From Catenisphaera adipataccumulans (GTDB lineage: Bacteria > Bacillota_I > Bacilli_A > Erysipelotrichales > Erysipelotrichaceae), in assembly GCF_014202755.1 (NCBI RefSeq), contig NZ_JACHHK010000002.1, forward strand, positions 62,001-126,000: a stretch of 64,000 nt of DNA, given 5' to 3'. Positions 45,007 to 54,576 of this stretch are shown one piece after another. The notes under the pieces were generated by a model that had not been told where the DNA came from, ran no database searches, and saw only the letters and a program-made list of their open reading frames with translations. Each line of letters starts with the position of its first letter. Position 1 is the stretch's first letter. The position numbers and the translations under genes were made by a program.

Positions 45007-45842
45007 AAAAGATGCAGCAGCTGGCTTTGCCTTATTTGATCTGGAGCATTCTCATGCTTCTGCTGCCGATGCTATTGATCGTATTTTATTCGGTCATCAC
45101 CTCCGGCAATACGATCATCCCATTTCGGCTGACCCTGGAACACTATGTGCGCTTTTTTACCGATCCGGACTTTCTGCTGATCCTCTGGCGTTCGTTATCC
45201 ATCGCCCTGGAAACGACGATCATCTGTTTATTGTTGGGGTATCCGATCGCTTACTATATTGCGCGCTGTGATGAAAAGCGGCAGAATCTGCTGATCTTAT
45301 TGATCACGCTGCCGATGTGGATCAACATGCTGGTGCGGACCAATGCCTGGATCGGCATTTTGAGCAATGACGGCGTTCTGGTACAGTTCCTGAGCTTGAT
45401 CGGTTTTCACGATGTGCAGATCCTCTATACCCGGACCGCAGTGCTCATCGGTATGGTCTACAACTTTCTGCCGTTCATGATCCTGCAGATCCATACCTCC
45501 TTAAGCAAGATGGACAATTCCTTGATCGAAGCGGCTGCGGACCTCGGTGCCAACCGGGCCCAGACGTTTTGGCGGGTCACCTTTCCGCTTTCCATGCCGG
45601 GCGTGGTCAGCGGGATCGCGTTAGTCTTTCTGCCGTCGGTTTCGTCCTTTTTCATTCCGAAACTGTTGGGCGGCGGCCAGTTCTTCCTGATCGGCAATGT
45701 CATCGAGAACCAGTTCATCACGGTCGGTGAATGGAACTTCGGTTCGGCGATCAGTGTGATCATTGCGTTGATCATGATGCTTTTGATGATGCTCGTACGC
45801 AAAGCGGAAAAGAAATCCGCCGTGCAGGAGGACCGCTCATGA
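45003..45842 (+). CDS. potB: Spermidine/putrescine ABC transporter permease
   Basis: 279 residues with about six membrane helices and the permease EAA loop ([25 protein letters not shown], about residues 178-202), which docks the ATPase. It fits PotB in family, length and order. It overlaps potA upstream and potC-potD downstream by four bases each, so all three are translated together. Confidence 0.93.
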   Translation: MKKMQQLALPYLIWSILMLLLPMLLIVFYSVITSGNTIIPFRLTLEHYVRFFTDPDFLLILWRSLSIALETTIICLLLGYPIAYYIARCDEKRQNLLILLITLPMWINMLVRTNAWIGILSNDGVLVQFLSLIGFHDVQILYTRTAVLIGMVYNFLPFMILQIHTSLSKMDNSLIEAAADLGANRAQTFWRVTFPLSMPGVVSGIALVFLPSVSSFFIPKLLGGGQFFLIGNVIENQFITVGEWNFGSAISVIIALIMMLLMMLVRKAEKKSAVQEDRS

Positions 45843-47728
45843 ACGAAAAAAGACGTTTCAGCGGGCGGACGTTGTTGGTGCTGTCGTTGTTGTTTTTCTA
45901 TCTGCCGATCTTGTTCATGATCATTTTTTCCTTCAACGACAGTAAGTCACTGACGCATTTCACGGGCTTCTCCCTGCGCTGGTATGATGCGATGCTGAAG
46001 AACCACAGCATGATGGAGTCGCTGTACATCACGATCATCATTGCGGTCCTGGCGACGATCATTTCAACGCTGATCGGAACGCTGACGGCCATTGGCCTTT
46101 CACAATCCGGCAAACGGATGCGCCGGTTCATCTCACAGGTCAACGATTTTCCGCTGATGAACCCAGATATCGTAACGGCCATTGGATTGATGCTTTTGTT
46201 TATCACCTTTCAGATCGAGAAAGGCTTTCTGACCCTGCTGCTGGCGCATATCGCCTTCTGTATTCCGTACGTGATGTTAAGCGTCATGCCCAAGGTCCGA
46301 TCGCTCGATCCGAATCTGGCCGATGCGGCACTGGATCTGGGAGCGACCCCGATGCAGGCCATCACAAAAGTCATCGTGCCGGAGATCATGCCGGGCATTG
46401 TTTCCGGTGCCTTGATCGCTTTTACGATGTCGTTCGATGATTTTATCATCAGCTACTTTGTCACCGGCAAGGGCATCAAGAACTTGAGCATCATGGTCTA
46501 TACCATGAGCAAGCGGGTCAATCCGAGCGTCAATGCGATCAGTACGGTCGTGGTCGTACTGGTGACGATCTTATTGATCGTGATCAACGTTATACCGGTC
46601 ATCCGGGAAAAGCACAAAGGCGATCGTATCGAAAGCCGTTCTTCCCGAGGCTGGAAGATCGGCGGTATCTGCGCCTTGGCAGCTGCCGTGCTGATTTCCT
46701 ACTTCGGTATCCATCAGAGCAGCAGCCTGCCGTATGCCGGCCAGACACTGCGCATTTATATGCCGGGAGAATACATCGACAACGATGTGGTCTCAGAATT
46801 TGAAGCCCAGACCGGTGCTAAGGTCGTGATCGATAACTTTGATTCCAACGAGCAGATGTATATTAAAGTCGCCAACGGCGAACAGTATGATCTTCTGATC
46901 CCAAGCGACTATATGATCCAGCGTCTGAAAGATGAAGGCCGGCTGGAAAAACTGGATCGTTCCAAGGTCAAAAAGACCTTGAAAAAGATGAATCCATATA
47001 TTCTGGATGTTGCCTATGATCCGGGCAATGTTTATTCGGTCCCGTATTTCTGGGGCAGTGTCGGCATCGTATATGATAAAACCAAGGTCGACCGTGAAGA
47101 CCTGGAAAAAGAAGGCTATAATATTTTCCTGGATACGAAATACAAGTCTGATATTTATTTATACGATTCTGAGCGGGATTCATTCATGATGGCATTGAAA
47201 GCTCTGGGCTATTCGATGAATACAGAGAGTCATGAAGAACTGACCAAGGCGTACGACTGGCTCAAACAATGCGTGGAAACGATGGATCCGGAAATCGTGA
47301 CGGATGAGATCATCGACAACATGGCCCAAGGACGCAAGGCATTGGGACTGATCTATTCCGGCGATGCAACCTACATCATGTCAGAAAACAAGAACATGGG
47401 CTTCTACATGCCGAAAAGCGGTACGAACATTTGGGTGGATGCGATGGTCATTCCTAAAGGGGCATCCAACAAGGATCTGGCTTATGCGTTCATGAACTAT
47501 ATCAACAGTTATGAGGCAGCCGAAGCCAATTCCCTTTATGTCGGTTATACTTCACCGAATCAGAAAGTGGAAAAATACTTGAGCACGCACGATTTCAAAG
47601 GCATCAACGCCTATACGCCGCGTACCGATTATGCGGCCGATGAAGTCTTTGAATACAATGATAAAACACGCAAGGAAATTGCAGATTTGTGGTCAGACGT
47701 AAAGATTGCCGCAAGCAACGCGGATTAA
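45839..47728 (+). CDS. potCD: Fused polyamine permease and substrate-binding protein (PotC-PotD)
   Basis: 629 residues. The first ~260 are a PotC permease with about six helices and the EAA loop (DAALDLGATPMQAITKVIVPEIMPG). After a short basic linker (about 262-280) comes one more membrane helix (about 281-297), then a PotD-type binding protein (LRIYMPGEYIDNDVVSEFEAQTGAKV from about 303 to the end). The fusion places the binding protein on the outer face of the membrane, replacing a lipoprotein. Start at ATG 45839 (MNEKRRF), overlapping potB. The fusion is known in other Bacillota. Confidence 0.92.
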   Translation: MNEKRRFSGRTLLVLSLLFFYLPILFMIIFSFNDSKSLTHFTGFSLRWYDAMLKNHSMMESLYITIIIAVLATIISTLIGTLTAIGLSQSGKRMRRFISQVNDFPLMNPDIVTAIGLMLLFITFQIEKGFLTLLLAHIAFCIPYVMLSVMPKVRSLDPNLADAALDLGATPMQAITKVIVPEIMPGIVSGALIAFTMSFDDFIISYFVTGKGIKNLSIMVYTMSKRVNPSVNAISTVVVVLVTILLIVINVIPVIREKHKGDRIESRSSRGWKIGGICALAAAVLISYFGIHQSSSLPYAGQTLRIYMPGEYIDNDVVSEFEAQTGAKVVIDNFDSNEQMYIKVANGEQYDLLIPSDYMIQRLKDEGRLEKLDRSKVKKTLKKMNPYILDVAYDPGNVYSVPYFWGSVGIVYDKTKVDREDLEKEGYNIFLDTKYKSDIYLYDSERDSFMMALKALGYSMNTESHEELTKAYDWLKQCVETMDPEIVTDEIIDNMAQGRKALGLIYSGDATYIMSENKNMGFYMPKSGTNIWVDAMVIPKGASNKDLAYAFMNYINSYEAAEANSLYVGYTSPNQKVEKYLSTHDFKGINAYTPRTDYAADEVFEYNDKTRKEIADLWSDVKIAASNAD

Positions 47729-47736
47729 GAATATGT

Positions 47737-47765
47737 AACGGCTCTGTTAAGGAGCCGTTTTATTA
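47737..47765 (+). terminator. Terminator of the pot operon
   Basis: AACGGCTC-tgttaag-GAGCCGTT followed by TTATT. Confidence 0.85.
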
Positions 47766-47827
47766 TGTAAAATGTTTGTAAAGAAAAAAATATTGATGTT
47801 AAATTCATGTTAAAATAAAATAGAATC

Positions 47828-47847
47828 GTCGAATAGGGAGAGATTCG
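47828..47847. promoter_or_regulatory. Short inverted repeat before the Na/Pi transporter gene
   Basis: TCGAAT-agggagag-ATTCGA, 6-bp arms just upstream of the AAGGAG ribosome binding site. It may be an operator or a leader hairpin. Confidence 0.3.
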
Positions 47848-47859
47848 AAGGAGAACGTT

Positions 47860-49500
47860 ATGTCTATCGATTTGATAAAAAGTATTTTGACCTTTCTGGG
47901 CGGATTAGGCATGTTCATCTACGGCATGGAAGTCATGGCTGAAGGTCTGCAGAATTCTGCTGGATCGAAAACCAAGAAATTGCTTGGCATGCTTACGAAC
48001 AACCGGCTGATGGGCGTACTGCTCGGTACCCTCGTGACGGCTATCATCCAGAGTTCCTCAGCGACCACGGTCATGGTCGTCGGCTTTGTCAACGCCGGGC
48101 TGATGAACCTGTCACAGGCCATCGGTGTGATCATGGGTGCGAACATCGGTACAACGATGACCGCCTGGATCGTATCGATCGGTGAATGGGGCAGTCTGCT
48201 GAAGCCGGATTTTTTTGCGCCGATCCTGCTGGTCATCGGTGTGGCCCTGATTCTATTTAGTACAAAACAGCACACGAAAGACAAGGGAAATATCTTTGTC
48301 GGTTTCGGTATCTTATTTATCGGCCTGTCCACGATGTCGGGATCCATTTCCCCGTATGCGGATTCGCCGGTCTTCTCCAATGCCTTTGCGACCATCGGCC
48401 GCAACCCGATCCTAGGCTTGCTCGTTGGTCTGGTGGTCACCGCCATCATTCAGAGTTCTTCCGCTTCTATGGGTATCTTACAGACCTTGGCCTTGAACGG
48501 CATCGTCAACTGGGGCTCGGCAGTTTTCATTGCCTTGGGCCAGAACATCGGTACGTGCGTCACGGCGCTGCTTTCCAGTGTCGGGGCGAGCCGCAATGCC
48601 CGCCGGGCCGCGATCATGCACCTGCTGTTCAATGTCATCGGTGCTGTGGTCGCCGGAATCGTCTGTTGGATCTATTTTATCAAAGTGCCGGATATGGCGA
48701 TGGCGAAAGTTTCGTCGACCTCTCTGGCGATCTTCCATTCTAGTTTCAATATTATAACGACCATCTACCTCTATCCATTTGCCGATAAGATCGTTGCTTT
48801 ATCGCAGAAGATCATTCCGGAAACGGAAGAAGAAAAAGCACAGAAGGAAGGCCTGGTCCATCTGGATAACCGTATGCTGCAGACACCGGGTTTTGCGCTG
48901 GCAGCGGTCAAGCAGGAAATCAATAAAATGGGTGAGGTCGCCTTGGAAAATATCAGCTATTCCCGGGATACTTTATTGACGAATGAGCATTTTGATGAAT
49001 TATATGCCAATGAAAAGAAAATCAACGAATATGAAAAAGAACTTTCGGATTTCTTAAGCAATCTGAATGCGACAACTTTATCGGAAAAAGAACAGCTGCA
49101 GCTGCAGCATTCCTTGTTAGCGATCTCCGATATCGAGCGCATCGGCGATCATTGCCGGGAAATTGCCGACATGATGAAAGAAGACAACAATGTCGAGTTC
49201 TCGGATGCAGCCAAACAAGATATTCAGACCATTTCCACACAGGCGTATAAGACGCTGAAATGGGCCATGGATATCCGAACGACCAAGGATCTGACGAAGA
49301 TCGCCAATGTGGAAAAGCATGAAAATAAAGTGGATGTGATGGAAAAAGAAATGCGCGAAGGTCATATTCAACGTTTGATCGACGGACGATGCAGTGTCGA
49401 AGCCGGCATCACGTTCCTGGATTCCATCATGAACTACGAGCGAATGTCCGATCATGCTGAGCAGATCGCACAATTCGTCGTGGAAGAGGAAAAATTGTAA
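47860..49500 (+). CDS. Na+/phosphate cotransporter family protein with PhoU-like domain
   Basis: 546 residues. Two similar membrane halves carry the repeat motif of the NptA/PNaS family (TAIIQSSSATTVMVVGFVNAG, about 61-81, and VTAIIQSSSASMGILQTLALNG, about 196). From about residue 340 a soluble helical PhoU-like domain follows (SLLAISDIERIGDHCREIADM and a second copy EMRERIQR...MSDHAEQIAQF-type). The membrane part imports phosphate with Na+; the PhoU part may regulate it. ATG 47860 follows AAGGAG. Single gene with its own terminator. Confidence 0.92.
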   Translation: MSIDLIKSILTFLGGLGMFIYGMEVMAEGLQNSAGSKTKKLLGMLTNNRLMGVLLGTLVTAIIQSSSATTVMVVGFVNAGLMNLSQAIGVIMGANIGTTMTAWIVSIGEWGSLLKPDFFAPILLVIGVALILFSTKQHTKDKGNIFVGFGILFIGLSTMSGSISPYADSPVFSNAFATIGRNPILGLLVGLVVTAIIQSSSASMGILQTLALNGIVNWGSAVFIALGQNIGTCVTALLSSVGASRNARRAAIMHLLFNVIGAVVAGIVCWIYFIKVPDMAMAKVSSTSLAIFHSSFNIITTIYLYPFADKIVALSQKIIPETEEEKAQKEGLVHLDNRMLQTPGFALAAVKQEINKMGEVALENISYSRDTLLTNEHFDELYANEKKINEYEKELSDFLSNLNATTLSEKEQLQLQHSLLAISDIERIGDHCREIADMMKEDNNVEFSDAAKQDIQTISTQAYKTLKWAMDIRTTKDLTKIANVEKHENKVDVMEKEMREGHIQRLIDGRCSVEAGITFLDSIMNYERMSDHAEQIAQFVVEEEKL

Positions 49501-49522
49501 AAACCGCAGATGCGGTTTTTTT
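49500..49522 (+). terminator. Terminator of the Na/Pi transporter gene
   Basis: AAAACCGCAGATGCGGTTTT with following T residues. Confidence 0.9.
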
Positions 49523-49552
49523 GTGTATAATGAGAGGGAAAGAAGGATGAAA

Positions 49553-50563
49553 ATGACATACGATGAAGTATTGGAACAAAGTAAAAAAGTCATGAAAGGC
49601 TGCCATTGCTGTCCGGTCTGCAACGGCAGGGCCTGCAGCAATCATATGCCCGGTCCCGGTGCCAAGGGAACCGGCACGGTTGCGGTCCGCAATTACGATG
49701 CCTGGCAGGATGTGCGGATCCAAATGGATACGCTGTGCGCCAATCAGCCTGCGGATACAACGTTTCATCTATTTGGTCAGACCTTTCAATATCCGATCTT
49801 TGCCGGCCCGGTCGGTCATGTGAACCTGCATTACGGTGATGTGCTGGATGATGTGAAATACAATGATATCCTTGTTCCGGGATGCAAGGCGGCCGGTATT
49901 GCTGCTTTTACTGGTGATGGCATGCAGGATCTGACGATGGAAACAGCCTGCCGCACCATTGAGGCCTGCGGCGGTATCGGTGTGCCGACGATCAAACCGT
50001 GGGACTTGGCAACGTATCAAAAGAAACTCGATCTAGTCAAAGACAGCGGCGCCTTCGCCGTGGCAATGGATGTGGATGCAGCCGGTCTGCCGTTTTTAAA
50101 GAATCATATTCCGCCGGCCGGCCGTAAGACGGAAGCGGAACTGAAGGAAATGATCGATCTTTCGCCGGTACCGTTTATCGTCAAAGGCATCATGACGGTC
50201 AAAGGAGCAAAAAAGGCCATGCAGGCCGGTGCCGCAGCCATTGTCGTCAGCAATCATGGCGGCCGGGTGCTTGACGGTGTGCCGGCAACGGCGGAAGTCC
50301 TGCCGCAGATCGTTTCGGCCGTCGATCATAAAGTGAAAGTCTTTGTGGACGGCGGGATCCGTTCCGGTGTGGATGTGTTCAAAGCACTGGCCTTGGGCGC
50401 AGACGCGGTATTGATCGCCCGTCCGTATGTAAATGCGGTATACGGCGCGCAGGAAGAAGGCATCAAGGTGCTGACCGAAAAGCTGGGCGCTGAATTAAAA
50501 GATACGATGGAGATGTGCGGTGCGGAAGATCTGGCTGCCATCGATCGAACAATGATCCATTAA
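49553..50563 (+). CDS. FMN-dependent alpha-hydroxy acid oxidizing protein
   Basis: 336 residues of the lactate/glycolate oxidase TIM-barrel family. PFIVKGIMTVKGAKKA and VSNHGGRVLDG contain the catalytic His and substrate Arg, and VFVDGGIRSGVDVFKALALGADAVLIARP binds FMN phosphate. The N-terminus is unlike classical members: a cluster CHCCPVCNGRAC suggests a bound metal or FeS site, as in the clostridial subgroup. Substrate is unknown. The start is ATG 49553 with GAAGG six bases upstream; ATG 49547 is a close alternative. Monocistronic. Confidence 0.85.
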   Translation: MTYDEVLEQSKKVMKGCHCCPVCNGRACSNHMPGPGAKGTGTVAVRNYDAWQDVRIQMDTLCANQPADTTFHLFGQTFQYPIFAGPVGHVNLHYGDVLDDVKYNDILVPGCKAAGIAAFTGDGMQDLTMETACRTIEACGGIGVPTIKPWDLATYQKKLDLVKDSGAFAVAMDVDAAGLPFLKNHIPPAGRKTEAELKEMIDLSPVPFIVKGIMTVKGAKKAMQAGAAAIVVSNHGGRVLDGVPATAEVLPQIVSAVDHKVKVFVDGGIRSGVDVFKALALGADAVLIARPYVNAVYGAQEEGIKVLTEKLGAELKDTMEMCGAEDLAAIDRTMIH

Positions 50564-50590
50564 AAAAGTCTGAGGCGATCAGACTTTTTT
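50562..50590. terminator. Terminator between the FMN oxidase and the PrsW-like gene
   Basis: AAAAAAGTCTGAGGCGATCA followed by GACTTTTTT: stem AAAAGTCTGA/TCAGACTTTT, usable on both strands between convergent genes. Confidence 0.85.
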
Positions 50591-51282
50591 TACAAATAAT
50601 CAATGTATTCGTCGTGAGCAGAAACATAGCGGACGATCAGGACGCTGATCACGAAGAGCACGATCACATACGCTATAAATAAGATGCTGATGCTCTCGAC
50701 GGTCGCTATATAATCATAGATGCCGTGCAGGATCGTCGGAACCAGAACGGCGAAGACACGGTACAATATGCTGAGCGTGGCATTCTGACGATAGTCCTGC
50801 CGCTTGGCTAAGCCGTATAACGTGCCCATGAAAACACCGAAACATGCATGGCCTGGTACAGCGGTCACGGCCCGCAGGAAGGCAGTTCCTAAACCAAATC
50901 GTACGACATACATAATATTTTCAAACAACGCAAATCCCAGCGCGACCGAAACGCCGTAAACGATGCCGTCAAACAGACAGTTGAATTCCGGTGAGCGCCA
51001 GGTTGCCTGCTGCATCCAGAGAAATTTGAAACCTTCTTCCGATAAACCGACCACGATGAACATCATCAAAAAAGTGTAGGTGTCACTGTAAACGGAATAA
51101 TAATGCCGGAGTATATAATCGCCCTGGGTCTCGGTGATGATCGCACAGAACGTCGCGACGATCCCCATCAGGACCAGTCTTGTGATGAGCCATGTGGGCT
51201 CTTTTTCTTTCCGGTCCATTAGATTGATCTCTACCAGCAGGAAGATGGCTGGAAAAACGGCGGCTGCAACCAATATTCGCAT
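50590..51282 (-). CDS. PrsW-family intramembrane glutamic protease
   Basis: 230 residues with about seven membrane helices. The family motifs appear in order: SEEGFK (EExxK, catalytic Glu pair), FDGIVYGVSVALGFALFEN, AVPGHACFG and PTILHGIYD. PrsW-type proteases cleave anti-sigma factors or other membrane proteins; CPBP/PrsW members may also have non-proteolytic roles. Start chosen at 51282 because AGGAGG lies six bases upstream. It is divergent from csoR. Target unknown. Confidence 0.88.
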   Translation of the reverse strand: MRILVAAAVFPAIFLLVEINLMDRKEKEPTWLITRLVLMGIVATFCAIITETQGDYILRHYYSVYSDTYTFLMMFIVVGLSEEGFKFLWMQQATWRSPEFNCLFDGIVYGVSVALGFALFENIMYVVRFGLGTAFLRAVTAVPGHACFGVFMGTLYGLAKRQDYRQNATLSILYRVFAVLVPTILHGIYDYIATVESISILFIAYVIVLFVISVLIVRYVSAHDEYIDYL

Positions 51283-51336
51283 AACAAACCTCCTATGCGA
51301 CAATTATAACATAGATCATAAATTGCGGCATTGTGC

Positions 51337-51365
51337 TTGAAATATACCCTATAGGGGTATATAAT
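51337..51365 (+). promoter_or_regulatory. csoR-copA promoter
   Basis: TTGAAA (51337-51342), 17-base spacer, TATAAT (51360-51365). The spacer is almost filled by the CsoR operator. Confidence 0.9.
51344..51360. promoter_or_regulatory. CsoR copper operator
   Basis: ATACCC-tatag-GGGTAT, the G/C-tract palindrome bound by copper-sensing CsoR proteins. It sits between the -35 and -10 boxes, so apo-CsoR would block the promoter and Cu(I) would release it. Confidence 0.85.
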
Positions 51366-51390
51366 GAGCGTGCTGAAGGAGGAAGACCCG

Positions 51391-51678
51391 ATGGATAACC
51401 GAAAGAAGCATGTTCCGCGCAGTGAAGCGGAAATCAAACAGTTAAAAAACCGTCTGCACCGGATCACCGGTCAGCTGAACGGGATCGAAAATATGATCGA
51501 AGAAAATCGCTACTGCGGGGATGTTCTGATACAGATCGCCGCGGTAGAAAAAGCGCTTCAGGCTTTTGGCTACAATGTTTTGGAAGGCCATTTAAAAACC
51601 TGCGTGACGGATGAGATCCGCGCCGGGGACGATGAAATCATGGATGAAGTCATGGAATTGATCAAGAAATTGAAATGA
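51391..51678 (+). CDS. csoR: Copper-sensing transcriptional repressor
   Basis: All-helical DUF156-family protein of 95 residues. The Cu(I) ligands are in place with the CsoR spacing: Cys42 (YCGDV), His67 and Cys71 (EGHLKTC). It represses its own operon and dissociates when copper binds. Start at ATG 51391 follows AAGGAGGA; the ATG at 51364 overlaps the -10 box and cannot be translated from this promoter. copA starts 11 bases after its stop. Confidence 0.94.
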   Translation: MDNRKKHVPRSEAEIKQLKNRLHRITGQLNGIENMIEENRYCGDVLIQIAAVEKALQAFGYNVLEGHLKTCVTDEIRAGDDEIMDEVMELIKKLK

Positions 51679-51688
51679 AGGTGAAGCG

Positions 51689-54514
51689 ATGAAAGAAAGT
51701 TTTAATGTATATGGAATGACTTGCGCTGCCTGCCAGGCCAATGTGACGAAAGCCGTGGCCAAGCTGGACGGCGTCAAGGATGTGGATGTGTCCTTGTTGG
51801 GCAACTCCATGAAGGTAGATTACGACGAACAGAAAGTCGATGCGAAGACGATCTGTGATGCGGTTGACCGGATCGGTTATACGGCAGAGCAGAAACAAGC
51901 ACCCAAAAGTGAAACCAATTCACTGAAAAAAGAATGGGCCGATCGGCAGGCACGGGTCGAAAGGGATCGTAAAGCTGCCTGGGATCGGTTGATCAGCTCG
52001 GTGATCCTGATGATCCCGCTGATGTATGTGGCGATGGGTGAAATGCTCCATCTGCCGTTACCGGCGATCTTATCGGGAGAACAAAACCATCTGATCAATG
52101 CGCTGACCCAGTTGATCTTAGCTGCGATCATCATGGTGATCCAGAAGCATTTTTATATCGACGGCTTCAAAGGTCTGCTCAAACGGGCGCCGAACATGGA
52201 TTCGTTGGTTGCGCTGGGTTCCGGAGCTTCCTTTGTCTATGCGCTGGCGATGACCTATATCATGGCTTACGGCTATGGGCATGGTCAGATGACGCTGGTC
52301 CATCATGCGGCGCATTCGCTCTATTTTGATTCGGCCGCAATGATCGTGACCCTGGTTTCGATCGGCAAATATCTGGAATCGAAATCCAAAGCGAAGACGG
52401 GCGATGCGTTAAGCAAGCTGATGGATCTGACCCCGAAAAATGCGATCGTGATCCGCGACGGACAGGAAGTCCAGGTCGCGCAGGATCAGGTCCGGGTCGG
52501 TGATATTGTCGTCATGAAACCTGGGCAGCGCGTACCAGTGGACGGCACCGTGCTGGAAGGCACGGGTTATCTGGATCAGAGTGCCATCACCGGTGAAAGT
52601 ATTCCAGTCGAAAAGACGGCTGGTGATGAGGTGTTGTCGGCAACCATCAATGAGAATGGTACATTCCGTTTTAAAGCGGAAAAAGTCGGTGATGACACGA
52701 CCTTGTCGCAGATCATCCGTCTGGTCGATGAAGCCGGCACGTCCAAGGCGCCGATCGCCCGGACAGCCGATAAAGTGGCAGCCGTATTTGTGCCGATCGT
52801 AATTGGTCTGGCGCTGGCAACCTTTGCGGGCTGGATGATCGTCGGCGGAGATTTCCGGACCGCGTTGAACAATGCGATCAGCGTTCTGGTCATTTCTTGT
52901 CCGTGTGCGCTGGGATTGGCGACGCCGATGGCGATCATGGTCGGCACCGAGAAAGCAGCACAGTTTGGAATTCTGCTGAAGAATGCCGAAAGTCTGGAGA
53001 ATTTGCATAATATCCAGACGATCGTATTGGACAAGACCGGTACGATCACATCTGGTAAACCATCCGTGCAGGATGTCGTGAATTTTACGGACCAAAGCGA
53101 TGCGGACTTCCTGGAGCTGGCGGCTGCCATTGAACAAGGGTCCAACCACCCGCTGGCCGAGGCGATCACCGCGGCAGCGAATGGGGATCTGGCACAAGCC
53201 GATGCATTTGAAAATATCAGCGGCAAAGGTGTCAAAGCCGTGATCGGACAAAAGACCTATTATGCGGGCAACCGGAAACTGATGGATCAGGTCGGTATCG
53301 CGATCCCGGAAAAGGCGGAAACCGCCCTGAACGATTTAGCTGAACAGGGCAAGACACCGATGTTGTTTGCGGATGAAAAGCAGGTATTGGGCATCATCGC
53401 GGTGGCCGATACGGTACGGCAGACTTCTGCCGCGGCGATCGCTGCTTTCCGGCAGCAGGGCATTCATACTGTCATGTTGACGGGAGACAATGCTAAGACG
53501 GCGCGGGCGATGGCAGACCGCGTGGGCATCGATGAAGTGATCAGCGATGTGCTGCCGGCGGACAAGGAAGCGAAGATCCGCAGTCTGCAGGAAAAAGGAC
53601 AATTTACTGCGATGGTCGGTGACGGCATCAACGATGCACCGGCACTGGTACGTGCGGATATCGGTATTGCGATCGGACAGGGCACCGATATTGCGATGGA
53701 TTCTGCAGATGTGGTCTTGATGAAAAACGATCTGACCGATGTGAATACCGCGATCGATCTGAGCCGGGCGGTCATCCGCAATGTGCATCAGAACTTGTTC
53801 TGGGCACTGATCTACAATGTGATCGGCATCCCATTGGCGATGGGCGTTCTGACGCCGCTGACAGGCTGGACATTATCACCGATGTATGGTGCGGCTGCCA
53901 TGTCGCTTTCCAGCATCATCGTCTGCACCAATGCATGGCGTCTGCGTTTCTTCCAGTCTAAATATGCATCGACCGGATCAAAGCAGGAAGCAAAGCCGTC
54001 CGATCACAAACAATCAGAAGTTTCATCACCTGCTGTGAAAGAGGAGCCGGTCGTGAAAGAGAAGCTCTTGTTGGATGTGCAGGGAATGATGTGCAATCAT
54101 TGTGTGGCTTCGGTAACGTATGCGCTGCGTCATGTAAAAGGCGTGATCGATGCGGATGTCAAGCTGGATCCTCATTCGGCTTTGGTTTCCACCGACGGCA
54201 CGGTGACGCACGCAGCACTGGAACAAGCAGTAGAAAATGCCGGCTATCAAGTGGTTTCCATTACCTCGGATCAGCCGGTCAAAAAGGAGGATACAAGAAT
54301 GAAGAAACAAATGGATGTAGACGGTATGATGTGCGAACATTGTCAGGCACATGTCACGAAAGCACTGTCGGATGTACCAGGTGTCAGTGATGTACAGGTC
54401 AGCCTGGAAAAGAAGAACGCGACATTCAATGCAGAGGACAGCGTAACAGATGAGATGCTGAAAAAAGCTGTCACGGATGCTGGATATCAGCCGGGAAATA
54501 TCCGAAATTGTTGA
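51689..54514 (+). CDS. copA: Copper-exporting P-type ATPase with C-terminal metal-binding tandem
   Basis: 941 residues, P1B-ATPase that pumps Cu(I) out of the cell. Domains: N-terminal heavy-metal domain GMTCAAC (about 10), membrane region, actuator TGES, CPC ion site in CPCALGLATP (about 402), phosphorylation site DKTGT (about 447), GDGINDAPAL (about 644), last helices, then two further metal-binding domains, GMMCNHC (about 797) and GMMCEHC (about 879). Most CopA proteins carry such domains only at the N-terminus. A Glu/Lys/Ser linker (about 755-790) leads to the extra domains. The last one has its own ribosome binding site and start codon, see next entry. Co-transcribed with csoR. Confidence 0.95.
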   Translation: MKESFNVYGMTCAACQANVTKAVAKLDGVKDVDVSLLGNSMKVDYDEQKVDAKTICDAVDRIGYTAEQKQAPKSETNSLKKEWADRQARVERDRKAAWDRLISSVILMIPLMYVAMGEMLHLPLPAILSGEQNHLINALTQLILAAIIMVIQKHFYIDGFKGLLKRAPNMDSLVALGSGASFVYALAMTYIMAYGYGHGQMTLVHHAAHSLYFDSAAMIVTLVSIGKYLESKSKAKTGDALSKLMDLTPKNAIVIRDGQEVQVAQDQVRVGDIVVMKPGQRVPVDGTVLEGTGYLDQSAITGESIPVEKTAGDEVLSATINENGTFRFKAEKVGDDTTLSQIIRLVDEAGTSKAPIARTADKVAAVFVPIVIGLALATFAGWMIVGGDFRTALNNAISVLVISCPCALGLATPMAIMVGTEKAAQFGILLKNAESLENLHNIQTIVLDKTGTITSGKPSVQDVVNFTDQSDADFLELAAAIEQGSNHPLAEAITAAANGDLAQADAFENISGKGVKAVIGQKTYYAGNRKLMDQVGIAIPEKAETALNDLAEQGKTPMLFADEKQVLGIIAVADTVRQTSAAAIAAFRQQGIHTVMLTGDNAKTARAMADRVGIDEVISDVLPADKEAKIRSLQEKGQFTAMVGDGINDAPALVRADIGIAIGQGTDIAMDSADVVLMKNDLTDVNTAIDLSRAVIRNVHQNLFWALIYNVIGIPLAMGVLTPLTGWTLSPMYGAAAMSLSSIIVCTNAWRLRFFQSKYASTGSKQEAKPSDHKQSEVSSPAVKEEPVVKEKLLLDVQGMMCNHCVASVTYALRHVKGVIDADVKLDPHSALVSTDGTVTHAALEQAVENAGYQVVSITSDQPVKKEDTRMKKQMDVDGMMCEHCQAHVTKALSDVPGVSDVQVSLEKKNATFNAEDSVTDEMLKKAVTDAGYQPGNIRNC
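54299..54514 (+). CDS. Possible CopZ copper chaperone from an internal start in copA
   Basis: Within copA and in the same frame, AAGGAGG (54284-54290) stands eight bases before ATG 54299. The encoded 71 residues (MKKQMDVDGMMCEHCQAHVT...) are the size and layout of a free CopZ chaperone with the CxxC metal site. It may be a former copZ gene fused to copA by loss of a stop codon, or a gene-in-gene that makes both forms. E. coli copA makes a free metal-binding domain in another way (frameshifting). Translation from this site is inferred from sequence only. Confidence 0.55.
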   Translation: MKKQMDVDGMMCEHCQAHVTKALSDVPGVSDVQVSLEKKNATFNAEDSVTDEMLKKAVTDAGYQPGNIRNC

Positions 54515-54576
54515 CGAACGTCTCATAATTCGGTAAACTAATTGTGAGAGAGAAAATATATGTCAATATATACGGA

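Noticed and set aside
51364-51390. ATG 51364 as the csoR start
   Set aside because: It overlaps the -10 box of the csoR promoter and so would not be in the mRNA; ATG 51391 has an ideal ribosome binding site.
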